This document shows, piece by piece, positions 34,301-45,600 of a stretch of 64,000 bases of DNA. The notes below the pieces were generated by a model. It searched no databases, was not told the DNA's origin, and was given only the letters and a program-made list of their open reading frames with translations. Position 1 is the stretch's first letter; each line of letters begins with the position of its first letter. The DNA comes from Marsupella aquatica (taxonomy: Eukaryota > Marchantiophyta), in contig OZ316893.1 of assembly GCA_973895155.1 (NCBI GenBank), positions 17,174,001 to 17,238,000 on the forward strand. The letters are read 5' to 3'. The position numbers and the translations under genes were made by a program.

Positions 34301-35380
34301 GTTGCGGGTGGTCGGCGACCATATCTCATTCAATACATCACCAAATCCGGATCTGTAAAGAGCATTGGAAAGATCTGGTCAAGTTGAGTAAAATCGATAT
34401 AAAACACTCGGGAAATGGAGGTGTATTAAGGAAGATACGGCCTGATTAGTGTGACCGGTTAACTTGTGGCCGGAATTAGCAGATTCGGCTTCGGTTTCGG
34501 GTTAACCTAAGCTCGACCACGGCTTAGCTTATGTGAGCACGGCTTCAGCTTAGCTCATGTAAGCACGGTTTCAGCTTAGCTCATGTAAGCATGGCTTCAG
34601 CTTAGCTCATGTCAGCACAGCTTCAGCTTAGGCTTAACCCGGGTTTGGATTAGATTGATCCCGGGTTAGACTGAACTCGGGTTTGGGTTAGCATAGGTAA
34701 GTTCGGGTTCGGGCTCAGCCTAGCCTAGGTTAGCGGATAGCGGGTAGCAGCCTAACCCGAGACCACGGGTTAGGTCTACTCGGGTTAGATAGGATAGCTA
34801 GATTAGCCGAACTCGGGTTAGCTATGTAACTCGGGTTAGCATAGCAGTGAGTACCCCCTCTCGGTTGCGGGGGCATAACTTTCTCTGTATTTGCCCAAAT
34901 TGGCTATAATTGACCTCGTTGGAAAGAGGAGCTCAAGCCGCTTCCAACGCTGCTATCCACGCAGCAAATGGTTGAATAGAGAAATCGGGAGAGGAGGTGC
35001 AAGCTCGCAAAAACCATGGAGGAGGGCCAAATCAGAAGTACATAGTCAATTCGAGATAGAAATAAAGTTGCGAGTTAGGGTTCAGTAGTTAGAGATAGTG
35101 GCGGCTCTGTTAGGGCTGGGATGGGGCTCCAACAGCGTAGTATCCACCCATTTGGGCTCAGTATGAGAGGATATAGAGCAGCCCCCCCGGTAGAGGCAGG
35201 GGGGACTTCAGTTGTGTGATCTCACGTAGACTGAGCAGCAGGGAGGAGCTCTGTGCAAGGAAGGCTGGGCTTGGAAGCTGTGTGCTGGGGAGAGCTTGGT
35301 TGTGCTATTACTCAGGGAGTAATCAGCCACGCTTCACAACAACAGTTGGCCAGGTTTGCAAGCTAGATTGTGGCTCTTTC
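34301..35380 (+). repeat. LTR-like block upstream of the full ParB-methylase module
   Basis: Non-coding. It contains a 26-bp tandem array (34518-34633, unit CACGGCTTCAGCTTAGCTCA plus six bases, about 4.5 copies), then loosely repeated CGGGTTAG words to about 34860, and a promoter-like GGATATAGAGCAGCCCCCCCGG core at 35169-35190. The core and its CCGGTAGAGGCAGGGGG continuation match 31263-31283. Both ParB modules therefore lie just downstream of related LTR-like cores. Assignment as an LTR is an inference. Confidence 0.4.
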
Positions 35381-35516
35381 TAGTAGGCAACACAATTGGG
35401 TTCTTTTCCCCCGAGACAGAGCCTTGGTGATAGGTGATGTGTTGGTGATTGTAAACTGTGGGGAGGATTTCAATTCAATTTGCGGTGAGCACATTAGGAA
35501 GGCTGAGACACTGATT

Positions 35517-37204
35517 GATGGGCAGCAGGAGGAACATTTGAGTCAGAAAATGAGGATGACGGAGAGGAGGGAAGTGTCCAAGAAGAGAGCAAGAAGACTT
35601 TTCAGAATCGGGCGGGGTCAGAGAATGAGTCAGAGTCAACAAGTTTAGAAGGTGGAGTTGAACCAACCAACGATGATGTTGAGAGTGGGGAAATTCAACT
35701 CCCCCCAGCAAAGCCTCCAATAGAGAAGCGATACGCAAAGACTTCAAAGGGAGTTTCGCCCAGGAAGGGGAAAGCTGGTGTCGTGTCAGAGTCATCCACA
35801 CCCAGTGGGAAGAAAAAAGTAGTGGACAAAAAATCACCATCAGGGAAACTAGGCCGGAAGAAGGTTGATTTTGACAAAACAAAAGAAGAAGCTAAACTAC
35901 CTCGGAAGAGAGTGAAAGTCATTGATCAAGCAGATGAGCTGCCTGCGGCGAAAACAAGCCGCAAGAAGGTTCAACGGGAAGAACAAAAAGAAGACAAGAA
36001 ACCATCTCGAAAGAGAGTTCTTGTTTCTGACCAGCGCGAAGTCGTGCCTCAAGTGAAAGGTGGAAAAAACGTATCTCCGGTTGATAAACAAGAAGAGGCA
36101 ACGTCTTCTCGAAAGAGAATTCAAGTTGTCGAGGAAGTGCAAGGAATCAAGGACAGAATACAAAAATCAAGCAAAGCAAGGAAAGTCGCTTCACCAGCAA
36201 AACCTGAGGAGGAGAAACCATCTCAAAAGTCTCGGGTTGGACAGAAATCTGCGTCGGTCAGGAAGAAAGTTGAAAAGGTCGAACCGGAGATCAGGACGCT
36301 GAAGCAAAAGGGAGTCGTAAAAGATCCTTCACCAAAGGGAAAGAAAAAAGCAAAACTTGATGTTGAATCAGTAGTTGTGGAATCAAGGGCAAAGCCTCCT
36401 AAGCGAAGGGGAACGACCACAGAGTCGGCTGAAATTGTTGTGAAAACTCCCATGGTTAGAGTTGTGGAGAAGAAGGCCCCAAATGTTGAGAAGAAGGTTG
36501 TCATCACCTCTCAAGCTGTCGTTCACAAGCCCAAGAAAGCAAAGAAAAATCAGGAAGCTGTGGATATTGACGAGAACCCTAGTTCCGCGAAGCTAGTTGT
36601 TGACCGTGCTCGTCTGGAGACTGCAGAAAAAACATTGGAGTTGAATAAGTCTTGGTATTGTTTTGGGATATCCAAATTTTTTTCTGTCCCGATTGAAAAC
36701 ATCCATCCCCCTCCTGCAAAGATGAATGAGAGACTCCTCAATGAGGAGCATGTCAACCATCTTGCGCAACTGATGATGACAAATGCAGGGCAAGAACCTT
36801 TACCTGCAGATTTGGTTCCTTACAAGATGATCGACGGAGTACCGAGTTTAATTGACCTTGCGGGAAAGGATATTGACACCAAGAAGCTTGCGGAATTCAA
36901 GTTCTTTGCCATCAGTGGTCAACATTCCACAATGGCCGCCAAGAAAATTATCCGGAGTTCAAAGACCCAACCATCTCTCATGCAAACAGCCAATTTGCTC
37001 AAATATCGTCAAGCGCAAATTCTCAAAGGGTCAACTCCGGTGAAAATTCTTGTGGAAATTTCACACGCGAACAACCTTCAGGCGGAGGCACATCGGTTTT
37101 CATCTCCATTTATTGACCAAGTGAAACATGCAAGAATGCAATACAATGATATGGGGCGACCAGCTCGTCCACTTCCATCGGGTCGGAAATCTCCAGAATT
37201 TCAG
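35517..37204 (+). CDS. ParB-like domain protein, exon 1 of the ParB-methylase-Ulp1 gene
   Basis: The frame opens after a TGA near 35514 with an acidic stretch (ESENEDDGEEG), then about 270 residues rich in Lys/Arg/Ser/Pro with repeated S-R-K-K/R motifs, likely disordered and nuclear. From about 36650 a ParB-like fold starts: VPIENIHPPPAKMNERLLNEEHVNHLAQLM, then FFAISGQHSTMAAKKII, where the GxHR box of bacterial ParB appears as GQHS. ParB domains bind CTP or DNA, and in phages and plasmids are often fused to DNA methylases. The exon ends CAG|GTAGGT at 37204/37205. No clear ATG: the first in-frame Met-type codon is a GTG at 35783, so an upstream exon probably supplies the start. Confidence 0.65.
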
Positions 37205-37282
37205 GTAGGTTCTCCATGAGAGTTGTGAACAAAATTCAGACACTTTGTCCTTCTCTCCTTTCTACGCGAGAGTCGTGTAGAG

Positions 37283-38141
37283 CCTTTCCAGTATTTTGGG
37301 ATTCAAAACTTTGAGCAAGCTAACTTTGAGTTGTTTGGTCTTTCCTCTCAGGAGTATGAAACACTTGCGAAAGTTACGTTAAAGGTGAATAGCATTAGCG
37401 AGTACAATTGGATTTTTTTTGCTCCAGAGAAGCTCTACTCTTTATGGAGAGAGGTTTGCAATAATTGGCTCAAGGGTAATCTTTTGGATTCAACCGGACA
37501 AATGACTGGAAAATTGAAAGAAGCAAAACAGTTGACAGGGACAACATTCCGGGTTTTTGAGGGTGCCATAGAATCCGACATCTTGGAAATCCTCCACAAA
37601 GTGAATTTTGGGGAGGCGCTTTTGATGAAAAAGAAACATGCTTTGACTGATCTTCCCGCCATGTCAGAATTGGCAAGAAAAGAAAAGAAAACTGACAAAC
37701 TTAAGGGGGCAATACTTCAATTTTATCGGGAGAAGTACGAAGGGGTTTTCTCGCAAGGATCAACTTGGGGTGATGTAGTTCAGCAATATAATTTCATTGA
37801 TGAGGAATTGGATCGTTGTTGTGCAATGGTGGACACTGGATATTTCAAGAGCCTTGTGAAGGTGTCATTAAAAGCAGAGATGCCGGAGCCACTGAAAAAT
37901 AGGTTGAGAAATATTCACCAAAAGAGGTTTGGCGGCTATCTCCATGCAAGAATGGATCCTTACCGAGTTTTCTATACTGGAAATCTGCTCGCGTCTGCTG
38001 ATCCTCCTTTTGATTCGGCTAGCTGCAAGGAGTCAATATTGGCATCTCTAGCGATTGTTGATTTGACCCATACTGGAAACCGGTTTGGACGCAGTCCAAA
38101 ATCTTGAACTTCTTGAAGATCGTCGTGAATATCCCAATCTG
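37283..38141 (+). CDS. Methyltransferase front part, exon 2 of the same gene
   Basis: Removing 37205-37282 (GT...AG) joins SPEFQ to PFQYFGIQNFEQANFELFGL in frame, in line with the ParB exon. Near 37997-38011 it reads ADPPF inside GNLLASADPPFDSAS, which fits catalytic motif IV (D/N/S-P-P-Y/F/W) of amino-methylating DNA methyltransferases. In the beta class motif IV precedes motif I, and motif I indeed follows in the next exon. The remainder (WREVCNNWLKG; FKSLVKVSLKAEM) has no assigned fold. The frame has to shift between about 38100 and 38141 to keep the conserved reading, so either a frameshift or an unrecognised splice is present. Confidence 0.5.
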
Positions 38142-38213
38142 GTAACAGTTGTTTTTTTGTTCGTCGTGGTATTATTCTTGCAAGAATAATTTAAGTTGTT
38201 TGAGATCTCCCAG

Positions 38214-40192
38214 AGAACTATAATGCGCACCTTGAATATGGTTCATTCATGAGGAGTTATTTGGTTAATGCTCCTTCGCAACACATGAGAGGCAATGCGG
38301 ACATGGTTCTTTTCCTTGGCGTCTCCCAAGATCAGGTTCCTGATTGGGAAAAGCATTTCAAGGATTTTACCTGTCACTTTGTGTTGGAGGAGTCCGACCT
38401 CGAGGAGACAATCAAGCCAAGTCGAGAGGATTATTCCAATATTTCGAAGGAAGATATGCAGGAGAAAAAAAGGGACACATTGATCTCACGACTTGAAGGC
38501 CTTGTTCCTTTCAAATTGATGACTGGACGGTCATTCACATTGAATATTAAGCCCAGTCGCATCCTGCAGAGTTTTATTCATGCATTTTCTTCGAGGGAGG
38601 AAATTGTCCTGGATTTTTTCACAGGAGGGCAGGTATTGAAGAATGCATTGATGCTTGAGTGTGAGTGTTTTTCATTCTGCTCTGACCGTGAGGATGTCTC
38701 TGACCTCATGACTTATGCAAAGAATCTTAAATTGTTAGTTTTGGTTGCACAGTTTGCCAAATCATTGTGGAAACCTCCTGGCCTTGAAGGGAGTTCGACT
38801 CAGAACTCCAATGCTAGTGGAGCAAAAGAGGGCCAACATTATCAGATTGCCGGTATAGTTTTACATTACGCCGGGGTGGAAGCGGAGCAAAAGTTTCTAA
38901 GTTCCATTGGGGAGATGAGAATTGGTCCATCAGTCGTTCCAATTGCAAGTTGCGAAGGATTTCCTCTTCTAATGGCTGAAGGAGGTTATGGTTTGGCAAA
39001 TAATTCTGAAAACTTACAGGCAGGCACGGGGTTGATTGCGTTCAACAAAACTCTGGAAGATGTTGTGGATGATGTCTCCCTATACACGTATCGTGTAGAT
39101 CCTCAAAATTTGTTTGACCCTCCAGGGTTAGAGTGCAACAAAGGTGTTAAGCAATCTCTTCTGGTTGATGCTTTAGTTCTTCGAAGTGGCCCAGTTTTTG
39201 ATGATTGTGAGGCAAAAACTACACTCGAGGATGTCGAGAAGGGGGTGGTGGATTGTGGACCCTTAAAAGAGATTGTTGTGGAGGAGGTTGGGATTGTGGA
39301 AAAAGATCACACTCCGATTGAATTTCAATGCGATGACAATGTTGACTCTCGTAGCGCTGAAGTAACAGGACAGAATGATAACTCATTTTCTCTCACATCG
39401 AATCTTCCTGAGGTGTCAGAGAGGCAAGTCGATTGTGCGGAGGCAACCAATGAGGCAGGTGCCAATTTCCTCTCTCTTGTCTCAAGTCATAAAGTTCTAA
39501 ACATAAACAAATGTCCTCTCCCGTCTCCGGATCCAATGGATAACAAAACGAGGATTGAAAATTGCCTCAGTGATCTGTTGGATCAGGATGCGGTTCTAGT
39601 CAAGACTAATGGGTGCCTAGTAACTCGTGGACAAATGAGGTGCATGAGTCCTAGAAATTGGATAAGTTCCGATATTCTAAATGCCTACTTAAGTCTCATA
39701 GTGGAGAGGAATGAACATTTCGACAGGGAGCTTCTGAAGTGCCATGTGTTTGACACTTGGTTCTATACTACACTGACGTCAAATGGCTACTCTTACCGAT
39801 CTGTGGAGGCTTGGACTTCACGACTGAAATATTTCTTAATTGATTGTCATCAAATATTTGTCCCCATTCACGAAGGTAGCGATCATTGGGCGTTAGTTGT
39901 GATTGACATGGAACACAAGTATTTAGAATATCTCGAATCTCTGCATAACAATAGGCCAGAGGTTCTTGAAAACTTAGCCAAATATGTCAAGGATGAAATT
40001 CAAAGCAAAAGTCACAAGCAAGTCTTAGCTACTCTATGGCCAAAACATAGTCCCAAGGACATCCCAAGACAAACTTATTACTATAATTGTGGTGTGTTCG
40101 TTATGAAGTTTGCGAACTACCGTAGTTTGGACCTTCCTTTTGATTTCACAGGAGAGGACATAGATTTGGAGAGGAGAGAAATCATTTTTTAA
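38214..40192 (+). CDS. Methyltransferase motif I plus Ulp1/C48 SUMO protease, last large exon
   Basis: Begins with ENYNAHLEYGSF after an acceptor-like CTCCCAG at 38206-38212. Residues near nt 38600-38640 read EEIVLDFFTGGQVL, the SAM-binding motif I in the form F-x-G-G. An acidic linker follows. From about 39675 a C48 cysteine protease domain is complete: ILNAYLSLIVERN, FDTWFYTTL, then SDHWALVVIDM (catalytic His, with Asp in the following strand), and DIPRQTYYYNCGVFVMKF (Gln and nucleophile Cys). Such proteases mature SUMO or remove it from proteins. The reading frame of about 650 residues has no stops, unlike the neighbouring elements. Linking a DNA methylase and a SUMO protease in one protein is unusual. 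Confidence 0.75.
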
Positions 40193-40369
40193 GTCTATTC
40201 AGGAATAGATTAAGCTTTCCTCCGCAATACAGTGATTTCTGCATGAGACGCGTGTAGAGGGTGACAGACGGGGTATTTGATTTCAAGGACTGACTTGACT
40301 TCAAATGGTCTTTGGTCAAGACTGTTCCAATGACTAACCATCCGGATTCGATATTTTTATGTTTGTAGA

Positions 40370-41172
40370 GTTTGTTCCCAAACTCCACTCAGAGATCAAG
40401 CAAAAGCTCTTGATTTTTGACCTTAATAAAGTTTGTTTTGATTCCGTAAAGAGTAAAAGCTCCGGACCATTTCGGAGGCTCACATCTGTGAGGGGCATTC
40501 ACTGGGGAAGATGGGGCGGGATTTATGTATGTGGAGCGTCCAGGACTTCATAAATTTTTACAAGTGATTTTCAGGTATTACGATGTCGCGATTTGGACTT
40601 GCGCGGGAAGGCTGAGAACAAATGAAATGATGGATCTTGTTTTCAACGATGCTGAACGAAAGCAGTTCAAGTTTGTATTCACCCAAGAAGAAACATTTGA
40701 CACTGGCTTTTTGAGGTCAGATATTACAGATGGGAAGACAAACATACTTCTTAAGGAAATCCAAACTATTTGGGATCGTTTTGGCAATAGATATGGTCCG
40801 ACAAATACTGTTCTCATCGATGACTCTCCTCTGAAGTGTTTCGCAAATCCAAATGTTAACACGTTATTTCCAGTTCCATTTGTTCACAACATGGGAGGCG
40901 ACACTTTTCTAATGGAGATATTGCTTCCACTTCTTCAAAGAATGCACAATGCTTTTGATGTAAGACACTTTCTGAATGTTAACTACCCAAAATGGTCCAC
41001 CTACAATAAGGGTGAAGCCCAAAGGAGGCATTGTGATATCTTTGCAGGACTCACTCAAGCCTGGGGGCACCGCGTTGCTGGCATCGTCGATAATTTCACT
41101 GTCCTTGATCACACGGCAGACGAGATTTCCTGGGAAGTGAAGCATACCGTGCAAAGTTCGCCACCGGTGTAG
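40370..41172 (+). pseudogene. FCP1/NIF-type phosphatase-like ORF, frameshifted
   Basis: HAD-superfamily signature of the FCP1/SCP (CTD phosphatase) family: KLLIFDLNKVCFDS as motif I, RPGLHKFLQVIFRYYDVAIWTCAGRLR as motif II, and NTVLIDDSPLKCFANPNVN as the DD motif. Motif I in the family is D-x-D-x-T/V; here the second Asp is Asn, which should abolish catalysis. The first part (40370-40553) and the rest (40525-41172) are in different frames. It follows the Ulp1 exon by 180 bp in the same orientation, so it may be the next gene of the same element. Confidence 0.65.
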
Positions 41173-41175
41173 GAT

Positions 41176-41535
41176 ATGAGTGACCGTGACATCAATTCAA
41201 TTGCTAAAGGTCTACTTGGAGATGGTTATTCCGGCCCATATTTGCAAAATAAGCGGCAATTTGTTTGGGAAGTCCTAAAAACTAGGGACCTTACTTCTAA
41301 GTTTAAAAACTTGTATCCTAAAGACGCTTGCAACCGAGATAGAAAGTTTGATAAGTCAGGAAGTAGACTTACTTGCTCAAATATGTTTTGTAGCAACACA
41401 CATTCAATGATCGTTATTAAAAATTTGGAGACTTGTAACATTGAGGGGAGGCCTATTACAAGTAAACAATTGTTATGGACTTTTGTATGGTTCCCGTTAG
41501 TGGGTGACAATGAAAATGTGACATTACTCATGTGA
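41176..41535 (+). CDS. Unrecognised 119-residue ORF downstream of the phosphatase
   Basis: Starts MSDRDINSIAKGLLGDG and continues with Lys/Arg-rich sequence and two Cys (CSNMFCSN). It lies 3 bp after the phosphatase stop and may be its read-through or C-terminal continuation. No known motif. 41536-41742 shows nothing. Confidence 0.35.
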   Translation: MSDRDINSIAKGLLGDGYSGPYLQNKRQFVWEVLKTRDLTSKFKNLYPKDACNRDRKFDKSGSRLTCSNMFCSNTHSMIVIKNLETCNIEGRPITSKQLLWTFVWFPLVGDNENVTLLM

Positions 41536-41742
41536 CTATTCTCCACCAAATTCGTACGCCAAAAATGTATTTTACATGGATTTGGAAATTTCAACTGGTG
41601 TTTAGGAAACTTGAAAGAGTGTTCTAGAAATTCCAGTTCCAAGTTTTGAAAACTTCATTTAAGTTTGTTGGATAATGTATTTATTTAATTTGGAAATTTT
41701 ACCAAGCCACTTTGGAAAAAAGAATTTCCAGAATTAGTGAAA

Positions 41743-42207
41743 TCACTGATACATGCAATCGTCGTCCAATCCAGCTTTGAACCTATCCTCATCCTGTCGA
41801 AACCCATCCTCTCGATCCAGAAAAAAATGAGGTCCGGGATAGCGACTCCGACTCTGGTCGTTCGGGATGTTCGAATCTGAAAAGCTCACACGTCCGGTGT
41901 CTGCTTGGATGTCTCTGAAAAAAGCTGTCCTTTCCACCCGATACACATTGGAAGGATCCGGGTCGTGAATAGAGAACCTCTCTCGGAAAGGAAGTGGAGG
42001 CGAAGGATCACGTGACAGAAGGTGTCCAGTTCTGTGGCTAATACCCTCATCCGGGGCTAGCCACAACCTGTTCCTCTTGGTCGACGTCTCTGGGCACTGC
42101 GTAAAAGACAGAGTCAAATCTAAACCCAGATCTCTAATCAACCTCCAAACCATCGCCTTTGGCGGATTGCAGCTCTCCGATTTTGCTATTTGCTTCCCCT
42201 TATCCAT
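41743..42207 (-). CDS. Unrecognised minus-strand ORF of 154 residues
   Basis: Starting at MDKGKQIAKSESCNPPKAMVW. It is Arg/Asp/Ser-rich with SFTQCPETSTKRNRLWLAP and RDIQADTGRVSFSDSNIPNDQ, ending FKAGLDDDCMYQ. Composition looks coding. The frame stays open upstream through a hydrophobic stretch that is created by the tandem repeat at 42238-42345, so I prefer this Met. It may be the last gene of the 42-51 kb block. Confidence 0.4.
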   Translation of the reverse strand: MDKGKQIAKSESCNPPKAMVWRLIRDLGLDLTLSFTQCPETSTKRNRLWLAPDEGISHRTGHLLSRDPSPPLPFRERFSIHDPDPSNVYRVERTAFFRDIQADTGRVSFSDSNIPNDQSRSRYPGPHFFLDREDGFRQDEDRFKAGLDDDCMYQ

Positions 42208-42237
42208 TGAGTCAATGGAAACAACGAATGCAAAACT

Positions 42238-42345
42238 CAGGGAGAAGAGAAGAGGTGAGTCCGGGCAGACCAGAAACGAAATGAAGGGAAGAGGTGAGTC
42301 TGGGCAGTGCACAAAAAAAATGAAGGGAAGAGGTGAGTCGGTGCC
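42238..42345 (+). repeat. Three-copy local tandem repeat
   Basis: GGGAAGAGGTGAGTC-G/T followed by GGGC/TGCC recurs three times at about 47-51-bp spacing (starts near 42247, 42289 and 42327). Just to the right (42376-42420) GTTGAACAAAC recurs three times. Confidence 0.7.
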
Positions 42346-42667
42346 TCACAGAAACGAAAGGGAGAAATGCGTTTAGGGTTGAACAAACACGAAGTTGAAC
42401 AAACCCAAAGTTGAACAAACACTACACTTTGAGAGAGTCCAAACAATCATATCAACCACAAACAAAAATACGTACAGATTGAAGGTATAATTATTCACCG
42501 TACAACTGTACGAGTACATGCATTTCTGATATCTGCACAAATATGCACTCAGGAAAGAGACTTATGGTGCGTCTATCTCCTTTAACGGCTCAGATCCGAA
42601 CATCCAGTTTAATAGCGTCGGGCGCTAGTATAGGTTCCAAAGAAAACCTTAGAAATTCACACTCAAC

Positions 42668-45600
42668 CTACTCCAAGTCAGAAGACTCGGACTCGCTACT
42701 GCTAGACCTATCGGTAGACTTGGCTTCATCATCTATAAATTTGCTTCTAGGTCCATCGTTGAGTAAAGGCTGATGGATGAATTTCCTATCTGAACCTCTC
42801 CTTAACCTTAAGCCCTTACTCTCCCAAGTAAGTGTTCTCCTCTGTTCTTCTTTGCGTGCAGCATATTCTGCATACGAGGGCAACACGAAAGGCTTCTGAG
42901 GAGAAACGAGAACCTCCAAAGATTAAAACGTTCTTGAAGATTCCACTCCGATCTGGAAGAGGAACGGAACCACATTAGAATTGAAAATGAAAATGGGACA
43001 GTTCCAGAATTGATAATGTAAAGTGAAGTAGCTTACGGGCATTACTCAAAAGAATCCGAATCTTTTGTTTCTCCCGTCGTGTGCCTCTCCTTCTCTTTTC
43101 CTTCATTTTCCTCTCCTTGTCCTCCTGAAGCATCATCTCCAATAGCATCTCCCTCCTCTTCATCTTCAGAGTCAAAATTTAAGACAGAGCAAACTTTATC
43201 TTTTTGTTTTCTTCCCACATCTTTAGCGGGAGACGAGGAATTGACATCTTTTGGAATCAATAACTCCATCCATGTCTTTTTCGCAATCTCAACAAACTCT
43301 TTTCGGTTTTCTATACCAAGAATAAAACGACCACAATAGTCACCAGCAACAAATGTACTTCCCGAACCCACAGTCCAGTCCATGACAATGTCACCTGGCC
43401 GAGTGATTAACTCTAACACAGATTGCATGAACCCAACGAACAAGCGTCCATTGCTAGCAAACGCTACTGGAGGAGTTGGATCCTTCCTCACACTCGGGAG
43501 ACCAATAAGGTTAGTGATAGAAGGATCTTCAGTTGCAGAGAGGGGTCAAAACTTGGGGTCCTTTGGAACCTTAACCTTTGACGAAACACGACTGAACAGA
43601 TCCAATCTCAATGTGAAAACCTGTGAAATCCCAACAACTTCCTTTGTTAAGATGCCGACGATCCAACCAGAAAATCATTACAATCATGGCATAACAATGA
43701 ATTTTGGATAGCGCCAGGCGCTAACAAAGAATATCCCCTTAACCAAAGGGTATATGAAAACATTTTTAGCTAGCGCTCGGCGCTAACAAAGGACAGCACA
43801 AAGAGTGAGAGAATTTACCTTACAATCACTTCGGGCCATGTACATTGGAACTCCCATAACCACGTTCACGGTTTTCACACATTGAAACTTTTGAGACTCC
43901 TGGCTCGCGGCGATGACCTGCGAGATCTGATCATACTCGCCGGTATGCAAAATGGCCAATATACCATCATCTGCTAGAAAAGGGTCCATTGCGCGAAAGA
44001 ATGAACCAACAATTCTGTGATCTGGGGAATTCCATTTTGGAGACTTATTCTCTAAAAGGGATGGGCGCAGTCCAGTTGGGAGGTAAATGAATCCAGCATC
44101 AACTCCAAATGATCTTATCTTTCCTCCTCTTATGACTCCTTTCTCCCTTAGACCAAGCAAGACTAGGTCTTTCACCCACTTCTCCACATTTGACACCCAA
44201 GCTGGTTTCTGCTCTTTTGTGAACACACTCTCAAAGAAGTCCATTACGCTGGACTCAACAAAAACATGCCTAGAAGTCTTAGACTTGAACTGTCCAACAT
44301 CTCGTTGAACACCAGCAGAACTGGTCTCCATTGCCATGTACAAGCGATACAGATATCTCTTGGCTCGCGTCCGGTTGCGAATGGTATAGTCTTCCTTGTC
44401 TCCGTACTTGGACTGCCAAATTGTGCTAAAAAACTTTGCCTTCACTATTTCACCGTATGTCTTGAAATCATTGGTGATGTTCAAGACCAAAGCTTCAACG
44501 TCTCCACTCCTCCTAGCGTCAGACGATCAGCAGGTAGGATCGACTGGACTTGCGAAAGAGATGTCTGTAAGATTGCAATTGCAATTCCTTCCACCAAACT
44601 CCACATGTGCCATGTATGACACCACTATTTAACAGGGTCATCATTCACACTCGGGGGATGGTAAAATTGTTTTCTGAGCTCGGGTGTACAGTGAGCGACA
44701 AGAAGAGTACAACGCAGTTGTGGATCCAAGTAGGAGACAACAGTGAACAGACGCGCGCGGTCCATTGTACAAACTATAGAGTCCGGCTTCTTTTCGCGTT
44801 TGTTCCTCTCCGTAAGAATGTACATTTCTGCAGTCGCAATCACCAAACTTTGGGCTTATCAGGGGGTAATCTTGGATGTCTTTATGCTCCACTCCTTCAT
44901 TGCCTCCTTCATCATGGCAGCATACCGCTTACCAGTCTCTTCAGATGACCACGGGCGACCTTGACTTGTCGTAGCAGCCAAGTCAAGCTTAAATTGAAGT
45001 GAATACAACTTAATCTTGTTTTCACACAAGATGTAAACCAATGCTTCCAATGGCATCTGCTTGGTATACCAAGACCCCTTTCTTGTCTTGGCACAAACAG
45101 TTTGAAATCGCTTGAAGCTGCCGGGGTCGATGATCGGCTTGTAGGCCTCCAAGTCATGAGTTAAAATCCAATTGATTCTATTGGCATCGAGAATCCACGA
45201 TGGTTCCACCACAGCTTGCCCTAACCTGTAAGATATAATGGCAAATATTAGCGCCTGGCGCTAACTAACCTTGCAAAAATCAAGCGCAATCGACCAAATT
45301 CAATAGCATTTATGCAACTTGAGGAATACTTACTGGTTCACCGTGTGCATAGCCGCTTCAAACTCAACTAGAGAACCTTGATCTCCCTTAAAAACAGTGC
45401 ATTGAACACGCGGATGGTACTTGATATTGTCTGGATTCTCATTTGTTACTTGGGTCCACGAGTAGAGTCGATGATTCCCGTCAAAAACACAGAACATCTT
45501 ATCCTTCAAAATGTGGAAATCTGGATCAGTAGCGCATTCTGCTTCAAACAAGTCGTTCTGGGCAACCCAAACAGCATCCCAGGTCTCCCAAATTTTAGGC

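Noticed and set aside
35783-36600. Lys/Arg-rich ORF as a linker histone or SR protein
   Set aside because: The Lys-rich part runs directly into a ParB-like fold in the same frame and is better read as its disordered tail.
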